Assembly (NCBI GenBank): GCA_024278395.1
Contig: JAJRTG010000118.1
Location: 1 to 7,840, forward strand
Length of the DNA: 7,840 bases
Direction: 5' to 3'
Origin: Fidelibacterota bacterium
GTDB taxonomy: Bacteria > Bipolaricaulota > Bipolaricaulia > UBA7950 > UBA9294
In this document: one piece after another, positions 5,716 through 7,840 of the stretch
Position numbering within the stretch: position 1 is the first letter of the stretch
Layout of the letters: the number at the start of each line of letters is the position of its first letter
The notes under the pieces: model-generated
The model's database searches: none
What the model was told of the DNA's origin: nothing
The model's input: only the letters and a program-made list of their open reading frames with translations
Translations under genes and position numbers: made by a program

Positions 5716-6890
5716 AAGAAGCAAGGCAGCCGGTCGCAGACCGCGTCTTCCAAGAGCGGCTCTTCCCACGGGCCGAGGCACCGGTGATCCTTGTGGGCGT
5801 AACTCCCGAATAAAACCATATTCCCTGCTTTACATCCGCCGTTACAGATCTCTGCATAGGTGCATGTTCGACACTCCGGGGGCAGGGACTGAAATTCGAC
5901 GAACTCCTCTACGGCGAATCGTCCGCGCATGATCTCCCAGATCGAATTTTCGTTTATGTTGCCAAGGGGGATGTCGGAGATGAACGGACAGGGGGTGACC
6001 GAACCGTCCACTTTGACGGTGAACACAAAGTACCCGCCTGAGCATGAGGAACCTGATAAGGTGCAGAAGTTTCGAAAGAACCTGGCGTGTTGTGGGTTCA
6101 TCTCGCACAGGATCCAGCGTTTGACCTCCGCCCAGCGTGTTTTGTCGGGGATGAGGGGGTCGTTCCGCCGTTGCGGGATGTATTGGTAGAATAGGGCATG
6201 GGCGCCGAGCCCTTCCTTTACGAAGGAGTAGATCTCCTTAACCCGGTCGATGTTGAGGGAGTGGACCGCGGTAAATGTGTACACCTCGACTCCGGCGTCT
6301 ATGAGCTGTCCGATCCCGTTTGTCGTTTGCCTCCACGCTCCCTTCATTCCCACAAAGGCGTCGTGTTCTTCGGCGTCACAGGAGATCAGGTTGACGATGG
6401 CGATATCCAATCCGGCCCTATGGAGCTCCCGCGCTCGTGTCCGATCGGCGTAGCGGGCGTTGGTGTAAAGGACCGTATTCGGGACGCGCGCCTCCATCTT
6501 CGCGTAGAGGATGATATCGACCAGATCCGCCCGCAGAAGCGGTTCTCCTCCGAGGATCTCGATCCGCGTCCCCGCTCCCCTTATGTCATCCAAAAGCCGC
6601 TTGATCGCGGGCAGCGGGAGGGTCTCCGCTCCCTTGTCCGCGTAGCACATCCGACAGGAGAGATCGCAGGCGTTGTTCACCTCCAGCTTCACCGACCACA
6701 AGACCCCTCCGATAAGATGACGGAGCCCGTAACGAAAAGCGCGCGAGCGGAATGAACCGTCAGGGAGGCGGTCGATCACCCCGAGGACCTGATCCTGGAG
6801 GCGCAGTGCAAGGCGGGTCTTGAATCGCGGGAACCGATCGAGCGGGGTACGCCCGAATCGGGGAAGCGATGCCGTGGTCACCTCTTTCAA
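5712..6890 (-). CDS. Radical SAM/SPASM-domain protein, substrate unknown
   Basis: Cytosolic iron-sulfur enzyme of 392 residues, numbered from TTG 6890. The radical SAM cluster motif is CX3CX2C at Cys75, Cys79 and Cys82 (CDLSCRMC), followed by GGEP at 114-117. The C-terminus is a full SPASM domain: Cys283-x12-Gly-x4-Cys301, then Cys340-x2-Cys343-x5-Cys349-x3-Cys353 and final Cys371, matching the family pattern for two auxiliary [4Fe-4S] clusters. An extra Cys276 lies nearby. Characterised SPASM proteins mostly modify ribosomal peptides (PqqE, AlbA, thioether maturases) or activate sulfatases; neither a precursor peptide nor a sulfatase is next to this gene. About 70 residues precede the core and are basic and amphipathic. 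A TTG at 6911 would add 7 residues but lacks a Shine-Dalgarno; 6890 has AAAGGGAG 8 nt upstream. Convergent with the fusion gene, sharing CTAG. Confidence 0.9.
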   Translation of the reverse strand: MKEVTTASLPRFGRTPLDRFPRFKTRLALRLQDQVLGVIDRLPDGSFRSRAFRYGLRHLIGGVLWSVKLEVNNACDLSCRMCYADKGAETLPLPAIKRLLDDIRGAGTRIEILGGEPLLRADLVDIILYAKMEARVPNTVLYTNARYADRTRARELHRAGLDIAIVNLISCDAEEHDAFVGMKGAWRQTTNGIGQLIDAGVEVYTFTAVHSLNIDRVKEIYSFVKEGLGAHALFYQYIPQRRNDPLIPDKTRWAEVKRWILCEMNPQHARFFRNFCTLSGSSCSGGYFVFTVKVDGSVTPCPFISDIPLGNINENSIWEIMRGRFAVEEFVEFQSLPPECRTCTYAEICNGGCKAGNMVLFGSYAHKDHRCLGPWEEPLLEDAVCDRLPCFF

Positions 6891-6898
6891 TCGACCAA

Positions 6899-6906
6899 CT
6901 CCCTTT
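6899..6906 (-). promoter_or_regulatory. Shine-Dalgarno supporting TTG 6890 of the radical SAM gene
   Basis: On the minus strand AAAGGGAG (6906-6899) lies 8 nt before TTG at 6890. The longer alternative TTG at 6911 has no purine-rich site ahead of it. GTG at 6881 is a third, less likely choice. Confidence 0.5.
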
Positions 6907-6923
6907 GCCAATAAGATCGCGAC

Positions 6924-6952
6924 TTGACAAGTATACCATGGATCCCTAGGAT
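6924..6952 (+). promoter_or_regulatory. Predicted leaderless promoter of the small membrane-protein gene
   Basis: Perfect TTGACA (6924-6929), exactly 17 nt, TAGGAT (6947-6952), then 9 nt to ATG at 6962. No Shine-Dalgarno sequence lies between. The imperfect dyad ATCCCTAGGAT (6942-6952) overlaps the -10 and could be part of an operator, though this is weak. Confidence 0.6.
6930..6938 (-). promoter_or_regulatory. Extended -10 promoter of the radical SAM gene
   Basis: On the minus strand TGGTATACT (6938-6930) is a TGn extended -10 with TATACT, five of six to consensus. No convincing -35 is found at 16-18 nt, as is usual for extended -10 promoters. Transcription would start near 6923. It abuts the TTGACA (6924-6929) of the divergent membrane-protein promoter. 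Confidence 0.5.
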
Positions 6953-6961
6953 GCGAATGTC

Positions 6962-7513
6962 ATGAGATCGGTACGCGTTGTTCTCTGTGTCCTGCTGGCG
7001 GCGTTGATCCCCAGCCTGTCGGTTGTCGGGGATACCCTTCCACCGGAGAAAGCGGATCGGGTGCGGGCCTGGATGACCGTCGGCGGTGCGCTCCTCGGAG
7101 TGGGGATAGCGGGAGCGACTGCGTTCTCCCTTGTCCCGGAGGGGAGTGCCCTGGTCGATCGTCTGTTGGTCGTGGTCCCCGTGGCCGGGGTCGCCGCTGC
7201 GACAGGTGCTCTTGCCGGCCGGTGGGTGGCCGACACCGCTCTCAAGCTGAAGCCCTCTCTGATCCTCTCCCCCCTCCTCGGTGCCGGGCTGGGGCTCGTC
7301 GGTGCGGCCTTCGTCGGCGGGATCAGCTTCGCTCTTACGTTCGCGATCGCCATTCCCACCGTCGATGCCCCGCCGGGTTATTGGGGAAGGGACTTCACAT
7401 ATCTACAGGCGATCGGGATGGGATTGCTCGCCGGCGCGTTCTGGGGCGGGATCACCGGGATCCCCGTAGGGGCGGTCACCGTGCCGATCATCTCGGTATA
7501 CATGGACTTCTAG
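6962..7513 (+). CDS. Small glycine/alanine-rich membrane protein of unknown function
   Basis: 183 residues that I do not recognise as a named family. Residues 1-23 look like a signal peptide or first membrane helix (MRSVRV then a Leu/Val/Ala run). Further hydrophobic segments lie near 38-57, 67-86, 99-131 (long enough for two passes or a hairpin) and 148-177. The segments are rich in Gly/Ala pairs spaced by three or four residues, such as GGALLGVGIAG at 41-51 and GAGLGLVGAAFVGG at 107-120, a pattern that supports tight helix packing. There are no catalytic motifs and no cysteine pairs. A short polar loop at 132-147 contains PPGYWGRDF. The start is supported by a well-formed promoter 9 nt upstream and is probably leaderless. 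It precedes an exported hydrolase gene by 94 bp; whether they work together is unknown. Confidence 0.8.
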   Translation: MRSVRVVLCVLLAALIPSLSVVGDTLPPEKADRVRAWMTVGGALLGVGIAGATAFSLVPEGSALVDRLLVVVPVAGVAAATGALAGRWVADTALKLKPSLILSPLLGAGLGLVGAAFVGGISFALTFAIAIPTVDAPPGYWGRDFTYLQAIGMGLLAGAFWGGITGIPVGAVTVPIISVYMDF

Positions 7514-7536
7514 TGCGCTGCCTCAACCTCTCCCCT

Positions 7537-7557
7537 CCAGCGGTTGCTGGTGTTTTG
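7537..7557 (+). terminator. Possible weak intrinsic terminator after the membrane-protein gene
   Basis: CCAGC (7537-7541), GGTT loop, GCTGG (7546-7550), followed by TGTTTTG. The stem is only 5 bp and the U tract is short and interrupted, so termination would be partial at best. It is the only hairpin-plus-T arrangement seen downstream of a gene in this window. Confidence 0.35.
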
Positions 7558-7584
7558 CCCCGGAGGAGTTCCGTTTTGTACAGT
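7555..7584 (+). promoter_or_regulatory. Weak candidate promoter for the exported hydrolase gene
   Basis: TTGCCC (7555-7560), 18 nt, TACAGT (7579-7584). Both hexamers are poor, but a start near 7591 would leave a leader holding the Shine-Dalgarno sequence. Read-through from the upstream gene is the alternative. Confidence 0.25.
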
Positions 7585-7594
7585 GGGGGTACAA
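7576..7594. repeat. Perfect 6-bp inverted repeat, possible operator
   Basis: TTGTAC (7576-7581) and GTACAA (7589-7594) are perfect inverted copies separated by 7 nt. The dyad overlaps the candidate -10 of the hydrolase gene and ends at its Shine-Dalgarno sequence. The size and spacing suit a dimeric repressor, but a hairpin in the mRNA leader that affects translation is equally possible. Confidence 0.4.
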
Positions 7595-7603
7595 GGGGGT
7601 GGT
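7593..7603 (+). promoter_or_regulatory. Shine-Dalgarno of the exported hydrolase gene
   Basis: AAGGGGGTGGT matches the consensus AAGGAGGTGAT at 9 of 11 positions and ends 4 nt before ATG 7608. It fixes the start of the partial gene. It overlaps by two bases the right arm of the inverted repeat at 7576-7594. Confidence 0.6.
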
Positions 7604-7607
7604 AAGG

Positions 7608-7840
7608 ATGAGACCGATCACGATCGTTCTCCTGGCGTGTGCGGTCCTGATCGGCGGATGGGCTGCGGCTCAAGGGGGATACGCAGAGGTCACGCTCACC
7701 TACCTCGGCCACTCGTGTTTTACGTTCCGTACCGAGGATGGACCAATAGTCATGATCGATCCGTACGGGGAGTACGTCCCCTACCCCGCGCTCCCGCAAC
7801 CGGCCGACCTGCTGATGATCACCCACGATCACGTCGACCA
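7608..7840 (+). CDS. Partial exported metallo-beta-lactamase-fold hydrolase (UlaG-like)
   Basis: The open frame runs from ATG 7608 to the window edge; 77 codons are visible. Residues 1-21 are a signal peptide (MRPITIV, hydrophobic core, AAA before Gln22). The mature part starts with the typical beta strands of the UlaG-like branch of the metallo-beta-lactamase fold: LTYLGHSCFTF (30-40), IVMIDPYG (47-54), LLMITHDHVD (68-77). THDHVD is the start of the HxHxDH zinc motif, with His73, His75 and Asp77; the following His lies outside the window. Family members hydrolyse lactones, phosphodiesters or other esters using two metals; the substrate cannot be inferred. Most UlaG-like proteins are cytosolic, so the signal peptide suggests a periplasmic or surface role. 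A good Shine-Dalgarno precedes it. Confidence 0.85.
   Translation, partial: MRPITIVLLACAVLIGGWAAAQGGYAEVTLTYLGHSCFTFRTEDGPIVMIDPYGEYVPYPALPQPADLLMITHDHVD

Noticed and set aside
7629..7640. Lipoprotein box (LLAC) in the signal peptide of the exported hydrolase
   Set aside because: The Cys is at residue 11, too early, and the hydrophobic core continues past it to the AAA-Gln cleavage site.
1..7840. CRISPR arrays, tRNA/rRNA genes, insertion sequences, prophage genes
   Set aside because: I looked for spaced direct repeats, cloverleaf or rRNA-like segments, transposase motifs and terminal inverted repeats, and saw none.

Overview
The window is GC-rich (about 60% by eye) bacterial chromosome, densely packed, with seven protein genes and no RNA genes, insertion sequences or CRISPR. 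Two genes run off the edges. The mix suggests an uncultivated or deep-branching bacterium: an ATP-type PfkA beside a fused-specificity phosphoglucose/phosphomannose isomerase, a ROK kinase, an exported ASH-domain protein, CTG and TTG starts, and signs of leaderless transcription. A lineage such as Bipolaricaulota (Acetothermia) would fit, but this is a low-confidence guess from general gene content.

Layout: (1) 1-839, minus: partial exported or membrane-anchored ASH/HYDIN-type immunoglobulin-like protein. (2) 1006-1992, plus: pfkA, divergent from gene 1 across 166 bp that hold both promoters. (3) 1974-3047, minus: ROK sugar kinase, overlapping the 3' end of pfkA tail to tail by 19 bp. (4) 3044-4087, minus: bifunctional phosphoglucose/phosphomannose isomerase, upstream of the ROK gene and sharing ATGA with it. 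(5) 4138-5715, plus: an unusual four-part fusion (isoprenylcysteine-methyltransferase-like membrane domain, PlsC acyltransferase, zinc ribbon, beta-rich tail) that appears to start at CTG. (6) 5712-6890, minus: radical SAM/SPASM protein, convergent with gene 5 and sharing CTAG for both stops. (7) 6962-7513, plus: small unknown membrane protein. (8) 7608-7840, plus: partial exported metallo-beta-lactamase-fold hydrolase. No gene-free stretch is longer than 166 bp.

Genes 2-4 form the upper part of glycolysis in one locus: hexose phosphorylation (ROK), glucose-6-P/fructose-6-P interconversion with mannose-6-P entry (PGI/PMI), and fructose-6-P phosphorylation (PfkA). Gene 5 probably acts on membrane lipids. 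Gene 6 probably modifies a peptide or protein, but no precursor is visible.

The most notable regulatory pattern is two modes of initiation. pfkA, PGI/PMI and the gene 7 membrane protein lack a Shine-Dalgarno sequence and each has a -10-like hexamer exactly 9 nt before ATG, which implies leaderless or nearly leaderless mRNAs. The other genes with their own promoters have recognisable Shine-Dalgarno sequences. The four-domain fusion with its CTG start is the best candidate for something undescribed.
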